From positions 1 to 21,465 of the forward strand of contig CALBKM010000018.1 in NCBI GenBank assembly GCA_937895705.1: a DNA stretch of 21,465 bases, written 5' to 3'. A model generated the notes under the pieces. That model was given only the letters and a program-made list of their open reading frames with translations, was not told the origin of the DNA and did not search any database. Position 1 is the first letter of the stretch. Each line of letters opens with the position of its first letter. The position numbers and the translations under genes were made by a program. Below, one piece after another: positions 14,386 to 21,465 of this stretch. The DNA is from an uncultured Clostridia bacterium. Lineage in GTDB: Bacteria; Bacillota; Clostridia; Lachnospirales; Lachnospiraceae.

Positions 14386-14937
14386 CTATACGGAAAGCTG
14401 CATCTTTGACAGACTGGCTGCCATGCGCTCTATCTTTGACTTAATGCTTGCGTCCACGACTCTGTCTCCGATGCGGATAACCATACCACCGATCAAGGAA
14501 GCATCCGTGTCATACCGCATCTCGAAGCTTTCATACTTTGTCTGGGACAACAGCTTGTCCTCGATACGCTTCTTCTGCTCTGCGGTAAGCTCCGTTGCGG
14601 AAACAACACTGGCCACGCCGATTTTGCGATACTCTCTTACCTTATCCAGGAAGAGTGTAAACACCGCAGGAATCTCGGCACATCTGCCCTTTTCCACGAT
14701 TACGGTAAGAAGACCCGTCACCGCATCGTCTACTCTGCCCTTGAAAACCGCTTCCACAACGGAAAGCTTCTCTTCCTTGGTAATCTTCGGGTGGGTCAGA
14801 AGTTCTAAAAACTCCGGGTTCTCCGCAAATGCAAGCTCTGCCGTTTTAATCTGTTCGGCCCAGGTGTCAACACTATTTTGCTCAACAGCCAGGTCAAACA
14901 ACGCTTCTCCGTATACCTCAGCCGCTAATTTTGCCAT
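14386..14937 (-). CDS. atpH: F-type ATP synthase delta subunit
   Basis: 183 aa (about 180 expected). The N-terminal helical bundle has YGEALFDLAVEQN and the conserved LLTHPKITKEEKLSVVEAVF region. The C-terminal part has the signature GGMVIRIGDRVVDASIKSKIERM (155-172 region) typical of delta/OSCP. Delta fixes the peripheral b-stalk to the top of F1. Its start overlaps the end of atpF by 13 bp, so translation is coupled; GGGTGATG in the atpF tail is the only visible ribosome binding site. In Clostridia this gene order (F-H-A) is standard. Confidence 0.95.
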   Translation of the reverse strand: MAKLAAEVYGEALFDLAVEQNSVDTWAEQIKTAELAFAENPEFLELLTHPKITKEEKLSVVEAVFKGRVDDAVTGLLTVIVEKGRCAEIPAVFTLFLDKVREYRKIGVASVVSATELTAEQKKRIEDKLLSQTKYESFEMRYDTDASLIGGMVIRIGDRVVDASIKSKIERMAASLSKMQLSV

Positions 14938-15506
14938 GTGTCATCACCCATTTCATTCAATGCTTCGTCAATTAACTGCGCCTGCTTTTCACTGTCAAGA
15001 GAGGATGCAACAAACTTTCCTGCCATAGCGGTTGCCACAGCTACCATTTCCTGCTTTACCTCATCCTTCATCTTGCTCTTTTCTAACTCAATCTCGCGGC
15101 TGGCACGATCCATAATACGGGATGCCTCCGCCTTTGCTTCGTTTACAATTTCATCCTCACGCTTTAATGCCTTCTTACGGCCCTCACTAAGAATTGCCTC
15201 AACTTCCTTATCGGCAGCCTTCAACTTAGCGTCATACTCTGCCTTAAACTCTTCCGCATCTGCCTTTTCCTTGGCCGCATCCGCCATCTCGTTGGCAATC
15301 TTTTCGCGACGCTTATTTAACAAATCGCGAGCCGGATTAAACAACAGATAGGACAGCAGGAAAAACATAAAGCCGACTGCCAGAAGTAAAATTAAGGAGT
15401 CCAATAAAAGCTGCGGGCTGAGTCCGAAAATGTAACCTTCCATCTTAGGTTCCGCCTCTGCCGTTAAAAAGACGGAGTTGGAACATAGGGTTAAAAGTCC
15501 GTTCAC
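14925..15506 (-). CDS. atpF: F-type ATP synthase b subunit
   Basis: 193 aa. One membrane helix lies at about 32-57 (LLLDSLILLLAVGFMFFLLSYLLF broken by description), followed by NPARDLLNKRREKI and a long charged Ala/Glu/Lys helix to the C-terminus, the dimeric peripheral stalk that holds delta and alpha. The first 25 residues (SVFLTAEAEPKMEGYIFG) are an extra N-terminal tail not needed for the core; an internal ATG at Met22 could give a shorter form. The GTG start at 15506 is supported by AGGAGG seven bases ahead. It lies 35 bp after atpE. Only one b gene is present, so the stalk should be a homodimer. Confidence 0.95.
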   Translation of the reverse strand: MNGLLTLCSNSVFLTAEAEPKMEGYIFGLSPQLLLDSLILLLAVGFMFFLLSYLLFNPARDLLNKRREKIANEMADAAKEKADAEEFKAEYDAKLKAADKEVEAILSEGRKKALKREDEIVNEAKAEASRIMDRASREIELEKSKMKDEVKQEMVAVATAMAGKFVASSLDSEKQAQLIDEALNEMGDDTWQN

Positions 15507-15541
15507 GTTCCGGCCTCCTTTATGATTTATTCGTTATCTTC

Positions 15542-15811
15542 TTATAACTTTCCAATCAACGGGTTAGCGAACAGAAGAATGATTGCAACCGCAAAACCAT
15601 AAAGACCGGTGGTCTCTGCTACCGCCTGACCAAGCAACATGGTAGACATGATGTTACCCTTTGCACCCGGGTTTCTACCAACCGCAGCCGCACCGTGGCC
15701 TGCTGCGATACCCTGACCGATACCAGGTCCTACACCGGCGATCATAGCAATACCTGCGCCGATTGCGGAACAACCTAATACAAATGCTTCACTTGAAATA
15801 CCATTCATCAT
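15542..15811 (-). CDS. atpE: F-type ATP synthase c subunit, with Na+-binding signature
   Basis: 89 aa hairpin proteolipid that forms the rotor ring. Helix 1 has GVGPGIGQG and helix 2 has LLGQAVAETTGLYGFA, joined by the polar loop GRNPGAKGN. The ion carboxylate is Glu66. Pro29, Gln33, Val64, Thr67, Thr68 and Tyr71 occupy the positions of Pro28, Gln32, Val63, Ser66, Thr67 and Tyr70 that bind Na+ in Ilyobacter tartaricus, each shifted by exactly one. Na+ rather than H+ coupling is therefore predicted. I start at ATG 15811 (GGAGG seven bases ahead); the frame begins at a TTG 18 bases earlier that precedes the ribosome binding site. It lies 40 bp after atpB. Confidence 0.96.
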   Translation of the reverse strand: MMNGISSEAFVLGCSAIGAGIAMIAGVGPGIGQGIAAGHGAAAVGRNPGAKGNIMSTMLLGQAVAETTGLYGFAVAIILLFANPLIGKL

Positions 15812-15851
15812 AAAAAATCCTCCAATCAAAAAATTTACACTGTGATGTTAC

Positions 15852-16604
15852 TTATCCCTGTGCTTCATCCTCAGGGAAATTCTGTGCAATAAATACCATG
15901 GTTAACATACAGAATACGTACGCCTGTATTGCACCGGAAAATACGTCGAAGTACACATGCAATACACCCAGCGCCGGCCAGATAAAGGCCTGTATCAGCT
16001 TCGGTACCAAACCGTAAATCAATCCCATCATAACCGTTCCGGATAAGATATTACCGAACAGACGAAGGGACATGGAAAGCGGTGTTGCCACTTCACCGAT
16101 GATGTTAATCGGGGTAAGCAATACCGGCTGGAACAGCTTCGTTACATGACCTGCCTTCTCGTACTTGAAACCGTTGTAATGGATGAGTACAAAGGTAATC
16201 AACGCCAGAGGCAACGTCACACCGTAGTCCGCCGTCGGCGGTCTCAGTCCGAACAAACCGCTGATGTTGCATACAAGCACTACCGCAAACAACGTGCCGA
16301 TATAGTTTGAAAAACGAACTCCCCGTTTTCCCATATTGGATTTTGTCAAACCGTCAATCAATTCAACCAGTAGCTCGATTACATTCAAAAACGTACCGGG
16401 CACATCCTCGGGATTTGCCTTTTTAATCGCACGATTGGCAAATAGCGCAAACACCGTAAGCACAATCATCACAATCAAAAGGCTGACATGGGTCGTCGTA
16501 ATCCAAAGCGTTTGTCCGCCTATGTCAAAATGAAAATACCCGGTAATACCGATATCTACATCCTGAGACAGAAAAGCGCCTCGGGATAACATTCCAGTTC
16601 CCAC
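15852..16604 (-). CDS. atpB: F-type ATP synthase a subunit
   Basis: 250 aa membrane protein forming the ion half-channels against the c-ring. Five or six hydrophobic helices are visible. The essential Arg is at 181 in PLSMSLRLFGNILSG, the family's strongest motif; SNYIGTLFAVVLVCNISGL (99-117) precedes it and the C-terminal helix GAIQAYVFCMLTMVFI closes the protein. The start is GTG 16604 with AGGAG nine bases ahead; an ATG four codons later lacks better spacing. It follows atpI after 45 bp and leads directly into atpE. Confidence 0.96.
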   Translation of the reverse strand: MGTGMLSRGAFLSQDVDIGITGYFHFDIGGQTLWITTTHVSLLIVMIVLTVFALFANRAIKKANPEDVPGTFLNVIELLVELIDGLTKSNMGKRGVRFSNYIGTLFAVVLVCNISGLFGLRPPTADYGVTLPLALITFVLIHYNGFKYEKAGHVTKLFQPVLLTPINIIGEVATPLSMSLRLFGNILSGTVMMGLIYGLVPKLIQAFIWPALGVLHVYFDVFSGAIQAYVFCMLTMVFIAQNFPEDEAQG

Positions 16605-16649
16605 GTTATCACACTCCTTTCCTTAATTCTACGCTTGTTAAAACGCGAT

Positions 16650-17156
16650 TTATTTCACCCTTGTAAAAGGGTTGTATTTATGAATGACGGGCCAAAACAG
16701 TGCGGACAATTTTAAGGTCAGTGTCCCCAAAACCGTTCCGAACATACCGTGTATTCCGAGAAAAAACATCGAAACACCGATGACCGCTATCATAATTACC
16801 ATACGCACGGCAGAGGAGCGTTTCATATAGCCCGACGCCTGCTTTTCCGGGTACTCCGTGGCAACCAGTACCGAGTGATACATGTAACCGGCCAAACATG
16901 CCGCCGTTACCGCACCGGCCAGAGTTCCCAACGTAAAGTACAAACTCCCTTTTAATAGCAAATTCCCTATCACAAGTACCGGCACCGTACACACTGCAAT
17001 CCCCGCATATAAATCAAACAGAGTCTGCTTCACCTGAGCCTCCTGTTCCGCTCTTGTCAGGGCAGGAGCTTCTTCCACCAACTCGTTATTCTCTCCGTAT
17101 TCCTCATCAAAATCATATTGCCAACCTACGGAATGCTCCTTTTTTTCTTCTTCCAT
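16650..17156 (-). CDS. atpI: AtpI-like ATP synthase assembly protein
   Basis: 168 aa. A Glu-rich soluble N-terminus (about 1-40) precedes four hydrophobic helices, at about 44-66, 71-95, 111-130 and 135-156, as in the ATP synthase I family. AtpI is thought to help assemble the c-ring and may affect Mg2+ or Na+ handling; this comes from family studies. Sequence identity in this family is low and the assignment leans on helix pattern and position directly before atpB. ATG 17156 has AGAGAGG about eleven bases ahead. The longer frame would start at a GTG touching that site. It lies 39 bp after atpZ. Confidence 0.82.
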   Translation of the reverse strand: MEEEKKEHSVGWQYDFDEEYGENNELVEEAPALTRAEQEAQVKQTLFDLYAGIAVCTVPVLVIGNLLLKGSLYFTLGTLAGAVTAACLAGYMYHSVLVATEYPEKQASGYMKRSSAVRMVIMIAVIGVSMFFLGIHGMFGTVLGTLTLKLSALFWPVIHKYNPFTRVK

Positions 17157-17195
17157 CAAAAGTAACACCTCTCTGTTACATTCTCTCCCCCTGCG

Positions 17196-17507
17196 TTACC
17201 GTTCCTTTTGTCCCTCAGACTGTTTTCGTTCCGCTGCTTGTCTGCCTTCAGCCTTCAGTCGTTCGATATAGGCCAGTTCCGCGTCCTCTCTGGCCTTATC
17301 CTTTGCATAAAAAGGTTTCAGCAAATAATACACGTTCCGAAACGCTGCCGCAATACCAAGAAATAAAAACACCGGCATCACCCATCCGGTCCCGGCCTTC
17401 TTGTCAATAAAACCACCGGCCAGCACACATAAAAATATCGGAACCATCATACTGATGCCAAGCTGCGTCACAAGCATCAACGCTTTGATGACTTTGCTGT
17501 TTCTCAT
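17196..17507 (-). CDS. atpZ: AtpZ-like F-ATPase accessory protein
   Basis: 103 aa, usual length for the F0F1 accessory family (ATPase gene 1). Two helices form a hairpin: LMLVTQLGISMMVPIFLCVLAG and WVMPVFLFLGIAAAFRNVYYL (each about 20 residues), separated by GFIDKKAGTG. A charged C-terminus rich in Lys, Glu and Arg follows. AtpZ and AtpI act together in c-ring assembly or Mg2+/Ca2+ transport in Bacillus relatives. The start is ATG 17507, with AAGGAG seven bases ahead. The open frame runs 53 codons further upstream, but that stretch is AT-rich promoter and leader DNA. It is the first gene of the operon. Confidence 0.88.
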   Translation of the reverse strand: MRNSKVIKALMLVTQLGISMMVPIFLCVLAGGFIDKKAGTGWVMPVFLFLGIAAAFRNVYYLLKPFYAKDKAREDAELAYIERLKAEGRQAAERKQSEGQKER

Positions 17508-17637
17508 TCTCTGACTCCTTGTCTCCTGCTTTGATAAAAACAAGCCAAAAAAACACCACATATAGTTTACCACAAAATTCAAATTATGTATAGTTTTTTC
17601 TACATTTTTTATCACAAACTTTATACTTTTTCCGCTC

Positions 17638-17643
17638 ATTATA
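17638..17643 (-). promoter_or_regulatory. Candidate -10 box for the ATP synthase operon
   Basis: A perfect TATAAT on the minus strand lies about 130 bases before the atpZ start, in an AT-rich intergenic region (17508-17789) shared with the divergent DUF402 gene. The -35 is not convincing, so other AT-rich hexamers closer to atpZ (for example TATACA near 17590) remain possible. The implied leader is about 124 nt. Confidence 0.4.
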
Positions 17644-17698
17644 TTGACATTTTTTTCACACTTCATTCCCGAAACCCACTTTCTTTTTCACACAATAT

Positions 17699-17708
17699 AT
17701 GGTATACT
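17699..17708 (+). promoter_or_regulatory. Extended -10 promoter of the DUF402 gene
   Basis: ATGGTATACT on the plus strand is an extended -10 (TGG before TATACT). The matching -35 (about 17680-17685, TTTCTT) is weak. The leader to ATG 17790 is about 75 nt. Confidence 0.5.
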
Positions 17709-17789
17709 GTTGTAAACAGAATATATGATTAAAAAGGCTGCTTGTCAGTCTGTTAAAATGCCTTGTTTTCTTACAAAGGAGGGCTTTTT

Positions 17790-18287
17790 ATGAATACAAA
17801 CATTCAACTGTTTCGAAAGCGTCACATTCCCGAAGAATGTATCCTGCTAAAAAAAGATCGGATTCTTTCTCTGGACGATTCCCGTCTGGTCACTGCCTGG
17901 AATGTTTTAAAACCGCGGTCGGATTTTGCCTCCGGCATCTCCCTGTTCGATTTTGAAAAACACTGGAAAATTACCCGTGTGGCAAAAGCGGACGGAAGCC
18001 TGTACCACTGGTATTGCGACATAATGAACATGCACATTTCGGAAGATACGGAAGCAAACACCGCCACCTATCTGATGGAGGATCTGCTGATTGACATTGT
18101 CCTTGAACCCGACGGTTCGGTTCATGTCCTTGACTTGGACGAGGCAGCGGAAGCCTTTGAAAAAGGCCTGATTTCCGGGTCTGATTTAACCCTGGCATTA
18201 AACGCCGCAGATGCACTGCTCCGGGTGATCCGAAGCGGCGCCTTCGAAGAATATCAGAAACTTATAGATACTTATGTAAAGAAATAA
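17790..18287 (+). CDS. DUF402 protein, putative nucleoside di/triphosphatase or RNA-binding
   Basis: 165 aa. The DUF402 fold is indicated by WYCDIMNMH (74-82), MEDLLIDIVLEPDG (96-109) and HVLDLDEAAEAFEKG (112-126), with conserved acidic residues Asp77, Asp98, Asp102, Asp115 and Asp117 that bind metal in relatives. The family includes a staphylococcal nucleoside diphosphatase (Ntdp) and RNase E/G-like FAU-1 proteins, so activity on phosphate or RNA is plausible, but this member is uncharacterised. GGAGGG lies six to eight bases before ATG 17790; the frame also opens at a TTG 27 bases earlier, before the ribosome binding site. It is the only plus-strand gene and is divergent from the atp operon. 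Confidence 0.85.
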   Translation: MNTNIQLFRKRHIPEECILLKKDRILSLDDSRLVTAWNVLKPRSDFASGISLFDFEKHWKITRVAKADGSLYHWYCDIMNMHISEDTEANTATYLMEDLLIDIVLEPDGSVHVLDLDEAAEAFEKGLISGSDLTLALNAADALLRVIRSGAFEEYQKLIDTYVKK

Positions 18288-18317
18288 CGGGACTGCCTGC
18301 GCAATCCCGTTTTTTAT
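18286..18317 (+). terminator. Bidirectional terminator between DUF402 and MFS genes
   Basis: AACGGGA...TGC pairs with GCA...TCCCGTT (18286-18311) with one internal mismatch. TTTTTATT follows on the plus strand. The reverse strand gives a TTATTTCTTT tail, so the hairpin serves both converging genes. It overlaps the DUF402 stop codon. Confidence 0.85.
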
Positions 18318-18331
18318 TGTTCAAACACTTT

Positions 18332-19516
18332 TTACCTGCTTTGTTCTTTCCTTTTCCCGAATACGAGTTTCGCTCTCCACATTGCAAGCATCATCAAAAC
18401 AAAAAACACCGATAAGTATCCCGGAAAAATCCACATTCCCAGTATCTGCCCAAGTACACTGCAAAGGACCGGTGTGGTCATAATGGCAATACTGGAGACC
18501 GCCATTTGTGTACCGATAACGGAAGGAGACAGTTCTTCTCCGAAATTTTCCGGCGTCAGATAATTAAAATTCGGAAACAGCGGTCCGTTGCCCAATCCCA
18601 CCATAAACAGCGCGATTCCCGGAATACTTCCCCCCACCGGCAAGCACAATAAAATCAGGGCAACTCCCATCACAACCTGTCCGATTTTAATAATGGTCCA
18701 GCTGTGAAGCTTTGTAGCCACCACACCGGACAAAAACCTGCCTATGGCAATTCCTACATAATAAAACATAATAATCCCGGCTGCCTTTTCCACGGTCAGA
18801 CCCTTATGTTCCACCAAAAAAGTACTTCCCCAGCTTCCGCAGGTACATTCAATCGTACAAGAGCAAATAAAAAGGCTCCACATCACCTTTACTCCGGGAA
18901 TCCGTACAATTTCCTTTAACGGCAATGCCTTTACCTCCGGCTCCTCCCCTCCGTTCTCCTTCCCGTGTACTTTCTTCCAAAGAGGAAGAGAACAAAACAG
19001 AACCACGGCAATTGCCGCCTGAATCAATACAGCAATACGATAGCCGCCTCGCCATCCGGCCGCGCCGTTTAAGACCAAAGACAAAATATACGGGCTGACA
19101 GAAACGCCCACACCGTAGAAACAATGCAAAAAGCTCATCTGTGTGGCGGAATAATGCAATGCCACATAATTATTCAGTGCGGTATCGATGGCCCCCGCTC
19201 CGAGTCCCAACGGCAGCGCACACAGGCACATCGGAAGAAAACTTCCGGTAAACGACATGCCGAGAAGTGCAGCTGCGGTCAATGCCGTACTGAAGGCGGC
19301 TACCTTATTTGTTCCGAACCGATTAATCACCCGGGCACTGCAAATGCTGGAAATCGTGGTTCCGAAGAAAGAAATCGTAGTTACAAAACTTCCGAACGAC
19401 AAAGGCAAACCGTACTCCGCATAAATTGCCGGCCACGCTGCCCCAAACAAAGAATCCGGCAGACCGAGCCCGATAAAGGCCATGTAGATTACCATTAATA
19501 ACAATGTTGCCATCAT
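18332..19516 (-). CDS. Major facilitator superfamily transporter
   Basis: 394 aa polytopic membrane protein with about 12 hydrophobic helices in two halves, separated by a charged central loop around residues 190-206 (KKVHGKENGGEEPEV). Helix 1 carries GLGLPDSLFGAAWP, with a conserved Asp in the FucP/YfkF-like subgroup, and a SARVINRFGTNK loop between helices 2 and 3 matches the MFS motif A position. The substrate is unknown; sugars or drugs are both seen in relatives. I start at the ATG at 19516, six bases after GGAGG; the frame reads further upstream through that site. It lies 72 bp after rubrerythrin, from which a weak hairpin separates it, and ends at the shared terminator. Confidence 0.87.
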   Translation of the reverse strand: MMATLLLMVIYMAFIGLGLPDSLFGAAWPAIYAEYGLPLSFGSFVTTISFFGTTISSICSARVINRFGTNKVAAFSTALTAAALLGMSFTGSFLPMCLCALPLGLGAGAIDTALNNYVALHYSATQMSFLHCFYGVGVSVSPYILSLVLNGAAGWRGGYRIAVLIQAAIAVVLFCSLPLWKKVHGKENGGEEPEVKALPLKEIVRIPGVKVMWSLFICSCTIECTCGSWGSTFLVEHKGLTVEKAAGIIMFYYVGIAIGRFLSGVVATKLHSWTIIKIGQVVMGVALILLCLPVGGSIPGIALFMVGLGNGPLFPNFNYLTPENFGEELSPSVIGTQMAVSSIAIMTTPVLCSVLGQILGMWIFPGYLSVFFVLMMLAMWRAKLVFGKRKEQSR

Positions 19517-19534
19517 TCTCATCCTCCGCATTTC

Positions 19535-19571
19535 AAATATAGCCGGAAGCAGCTTTGCGCACACTCCCGGC
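19535..19571 (-). terminator. Weak hairpin terminator after rubrerythrin
   Basis: GCCGGGAG (19571-19564, minus strand) pairs with CTTCCGGC (19549-19542), eight pairs with one G-U, over a 14-base loop. The tail TATATTTG is only partly U-rich, so read-through into the MFS gene is possible. Confidence 0.4.
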
Positions 19572-19588
19572 CATTCTTTGTAATGAAC

Positions 19589-20131
19589 TTAGTAGTTCTC
19601 TTTTCTTACCTCAAAGTAAGCCTGCGGATGCTTACATACCGGACAAACCGCCGGTGCTTCAAGACCTACTACCACGTGACCGCAGTTACGGCACTCCCAC
19701 ATAGTAACACCGCTCTTTTTAAACACTTCCATAGCCTCTACATTATGTAACAATGCACGATATCTCTCCTCGTGCATCTTCTCGATTGCCGCCACTCCGC
19801 GGAACTGCGCCGCAAGGTCAAGAAATCCTTCCTCTTCCGCATCCTTTGCCATGCGCTCGTACATATCGGTCCACTCGGCATTTTCGCCTTCTGCCGCATG
19901 AAGCAGATTTTCTGCGGTATCCCCAAGCTCACCCAAAGCCTTAAACCAAAGCTTTGCATGCTCCTTCTCATTCTCCGCTGTCTGCAAAAACAACGCAGCA
20001 ATCTGCTCATAACCTGCTTTTTTTGCTACGGAAGCAAAATAAGTGTATTTATTTCTTGCCTGAGACTCTCCGGCAAATGCCTCCCACAGGTTCTTTTCTG
20101 TCTTTGTTCCCGCATACTTGTTCATTCCCAT
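19589..20131 (-). CDS. rbr: Rubrerythrin
   Basis: 180 aa. A ferritin-like diiron domain (about 1-138) carries Glu22, the E-x-x-H pair Glu55/His58 and the second pair Glu117/His120, with an acidic KDAEEEGF helix between. A C-terminal rubredoxin-like domain has Cys147, Cys150, Cys163 and Cys166 in CRNCGH and CPVCKHP, which hold one Fe. Rubrerythrin reduces hydrogen peroxide with electrons from rubredoxin or NADH:rubredoxin reductase and protects anaerobes from oxygen. ATG 20131 has AAAAGGAG nine bases ahead. It lies 85 bp after rpiB. Confidence 0.96.
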   Translation of the reverse strand: MGMNKYAGTKTEKNLWEAFAGESQARNKYTYFASVAKKAGYEQIAALFLQTAENEKEHAKLWFKALGELGDTAENLLHAAEGENAEWTDMYERMAKDAEEEGFLDLAAQFRGVAAIEKMHEERYRALLHNVEAMEVFKKSGVTMWECRNCGHVVVGLEAPAVCPVCKHPQAYFEVRKENY

Positions 20132-20216
20132 AATCGTTATCTCCTTTTCTCTTTATGTTGTAATATCAGGCAGACATTTACACTCGCCTCAAAAAGGCCG
20201 GGTCTGCGTCTAAGGT

Positions 20217-20645
20217 TTAGTCCTCCATCATACCGATACGTCTTGCATGACGCTCTTCGTTAGAGAACGGGGTATCCAAAAACTTATCCACAATCATCAG
20301 TGCCAGCCCCGGACCTACAATTCTGCCGCCCATGGCAAGGATATTGGCATCGTTGTGAAGTCTTGTAGCCTCTGCGCTGAATACATCATGACAAAGAGCC
20401 GCACGGATGCCCTTAATCTTATTTGCGGTAATGGAAATACCGATTCCGGTTCCGCAAATTAAAATACCCTTTTCGCATTCACCGTCAGCCACCGCATGAG
20501 CCACCTTCTTACCGTAAATCGGATAATCTACGGATGCGGAAGAATAGGTACCGAAATCCTTGTACTCCAGCCCTCTCTCCTCTAAGTGCTTCTTTACCTC
20601 CTGCATTAACTCATAACCGCCCTGATCGCAACCTAACGCTATCAT
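20217..20645 (-). CDS. rpiB: Ribose-5-phosphate isomerase B
   Basis: 142 aa RpiB/LacAB-family sugar isomerase, interconverting ribose 5-phosphate and ribulose 5-phosphate. The N-terminus IALGCDQGGYELMQEV has the conserved D-x-G/A-G substrate loop. GILICGTGIGISITANKIKGIRAA holds the catalytic Cys (64) and the phosphate-binding GTGIG; HDVFSAEATRLHNDANILAMGGR has the catalytic His. Length and motifs fit RpiB rather than the galactose-6-phosphate isomerase subunits LacA/LacB. AGGAGG lies eight bases before ATG 20645. It follows tsaC by 19 bp, a pairing also seen as ywlC and ywlF in Bacillus near glyA-upp-atp. Confidence 0.94.
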   Translation of the reverse strand: MIALGCDQGGYELMQEVKKHLEERGLEYKDFGTYSSASVDYPIYGKKVAHAVADGECEKGILICGTGIGISITANKIKGIRAALCHDVFSAEATRLHNDANILAMGGRIVGPGLALMIVDKFLDTPFSNEERHARRIGMMED

Positions 20646-20664
20646 ATTTGTTTCCTCCTTGGAA

Positions 20665-21465
20665 TTAATTTAATATATCCTCATCCTGATTCAGTTGGAT
20701 GATATGGTATCCCGCCGCCTTTAACAGACGATTCATGATCGCCGTGCCCAGCGGGTTATCCGCAAAACTTTCCGAATAAATCACACTGACGCCGGTTTCG
20801 TCAAAGCTGCGCAGGGTATCAAACAATCCCGCCGCAATGGATTCCGCATTAGAGCGTTCTCCTACGCAAAACACCATTCCTCCGGTGTAGCACTTCTTTG
20901 TTTCTTCCGTAGCCAGAATACCGGTAATCCGTCCTTCCGCCGCATTTTTCACTGCTTCGGAGTTAATATAGCGGATAACCTCTTCGCTTTTCCCTTCCAC
21001 TATATAAAGAGGCGCCTTTGGCGCATAGTGCCGGTACTTCATCCCCGGTGCTTTCGCCACAACATTCTCCGACGCACTCTTCTTTAACACCGCTTCGTCA
21101 AACCGAACTTCCCCAAGCACTTCCGCCAGCTGCTCCGCATTAATGTAGCCGGGACGAAGAATCAACGGTACATCCCCCGTCAAGTCCACAATGGTAGACT
21201 CCAAACCGATGGCCGAAGCCCCTCCGTCAATAATAACATCTATCTTTCCGTCCAAATCCTCAATGACATGCTCTGCCTTTGTGGTACTCGGACGCCCCGA
21301 AGCATTGGCGCTGGGTGCTGCCACAAATATGCCGGACCTGCGAATCAGTGCCGCTGCCACCGGGTCCGACGGCATACGAATTGCCACCGTATCAAGTCCT
21401 CCGGTTGTTGTCTTCGGTACCTTGTCGCTCTTTTTTAAAATCACGGTAAGCGGTCCCGGCCAAAA
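20665..21465 (-). CDS. tsaC: Threonylcarbamoyl-AMP synthase, Sua5/YwlC type (5' end beyond window)
   Basis: Partial at its 5' end: the frame is open to base 21465, where the codons read FWPGPLT, the known Sua5 motif, so roughly the first 60 residues are missing. The visible part has the YrdC domain with IRMPSDPVAAALIR, SANASGRPSTT (ATP/threonine-binding loop) and VDVIIDGG, then a linker with PGMKYRHYAPK, and a C-terminal Sua5 domain (about 165-266 of the visible sequence) that stand-alone TsaC lacks. The enzyme makes threonylcarbamoyl-AMP from threonine, bicarbonate and ATP for t6A37 of ANN-decoding tRNAs. Cotranscribed with rpiB. Confidence 0.94.
   Translation of the reverse strand, partial: FWPGPLTVILKKSDKVPKTTTGGLDTVAIRMPSDPVAAALIRRSGIFVAAPSANASGRPSTTKAEHVIEDLDGKIDVIIDGGASAIGLESTIVDLTGDVPLILRPGYINAEQLAEVLGEVRFDEAVLKKSASENVVAKAPGMKYRHYAPKAPLYIVEGKSEEVIRYINSEAVKNAAEGRITGILATEETKKCYTGGMVFCVGERSNAESIAAGLFDTLRSFDETGVSVIYSESFADNPLGTAIMNRLLKAAGYHIIQLNQDEDILN

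Noticed and set aside
14370..14395. GTATAGTATAC palindrome at the atpA-atpH junction as an internal promoter
   Set aside because: No matching -35 or second element; short AT palindromes of this size are expected by chance.

Overview
The window looks like a chromosomal segment of a Clostridia genome, probably Lachnospiraceae-like (Bacillota). The grounds are strong AGGAGG-type ribosome binding sites, a full F-type ATP synthase operon in Firmicute order with atpZ and atpI in front, a c subunit resembling Na+-binding clostridial and fusobacterial ones, a TPP riboswitch, rubrerythrin and DUF402. The species cannot be fixed from the sequence alone. Almost every gene lies on the minus strand; the only convincing plus-strand gene is the DUF402 gene at 17790-18287.

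Layout from right to left, the direction of transcription. At 21465-20217, tsaC/ywlC (5' end cut by the window edge) is followed after 19 bp by rpiB, then rubrerythrin (20131-19589) and an MFS transporter (19516-18332). The MFS gene converges with the plus-strand DUF402 gene on a shared bidirectional terminator. DUF402 is divergent from the ATP synthase operon atpZ-atpI-atpB-atpE-atpF-atpH-atpA-atpG-atpD-atpC (17507-9918), which ends in a strong terminator. Within this operon the c subunit carries the complete set of residues known to coordinate Na+. The atpG-atpD gap is unusually long (173 bp) and packed with inverted repeats, including a 38-nt palindrome with 18-nt perfect arms.

Left of the operon the DNA becomes visibly more AT-rich and accessory in character. 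A structured non-coding stretch (9722-9875) and a start-less 56-codon open frame (9596-9766) sit beside a DUF1016/YhcG-type PDDEXK nuclease gene. A close-packed run of small genes follows: membrane protein, GNAT, Nudix, Nudix, S51-type peptidase and HAD hydrolase. After a 155-bp gap come a third Nudix gene and a MerR regulator with its own 19-bp-spacer promoter. Next are an XRE regulator coupled to a small protein that resembles its C-terminal domain, a polyamine-type GNAT acetyltransferase and an uncharacterised HEXXH protein. The left edge holds a TPP riboswitch whose gene lies outside the window.

The right half is housekeeping (tRNA t6A modification, pentose phosphate, oxidative stress, energy coupling). 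The left half is a same-strand set of housecleaning and modification enzymes plus regulators that looks accreted. The least explained features are the two structured intergenic elements, the coding palindromes in the DUF1016 gene and the regulator-plus-minidomain pair. I see no CRISPR array, tRNA, rRNA or intact insertion sequence.
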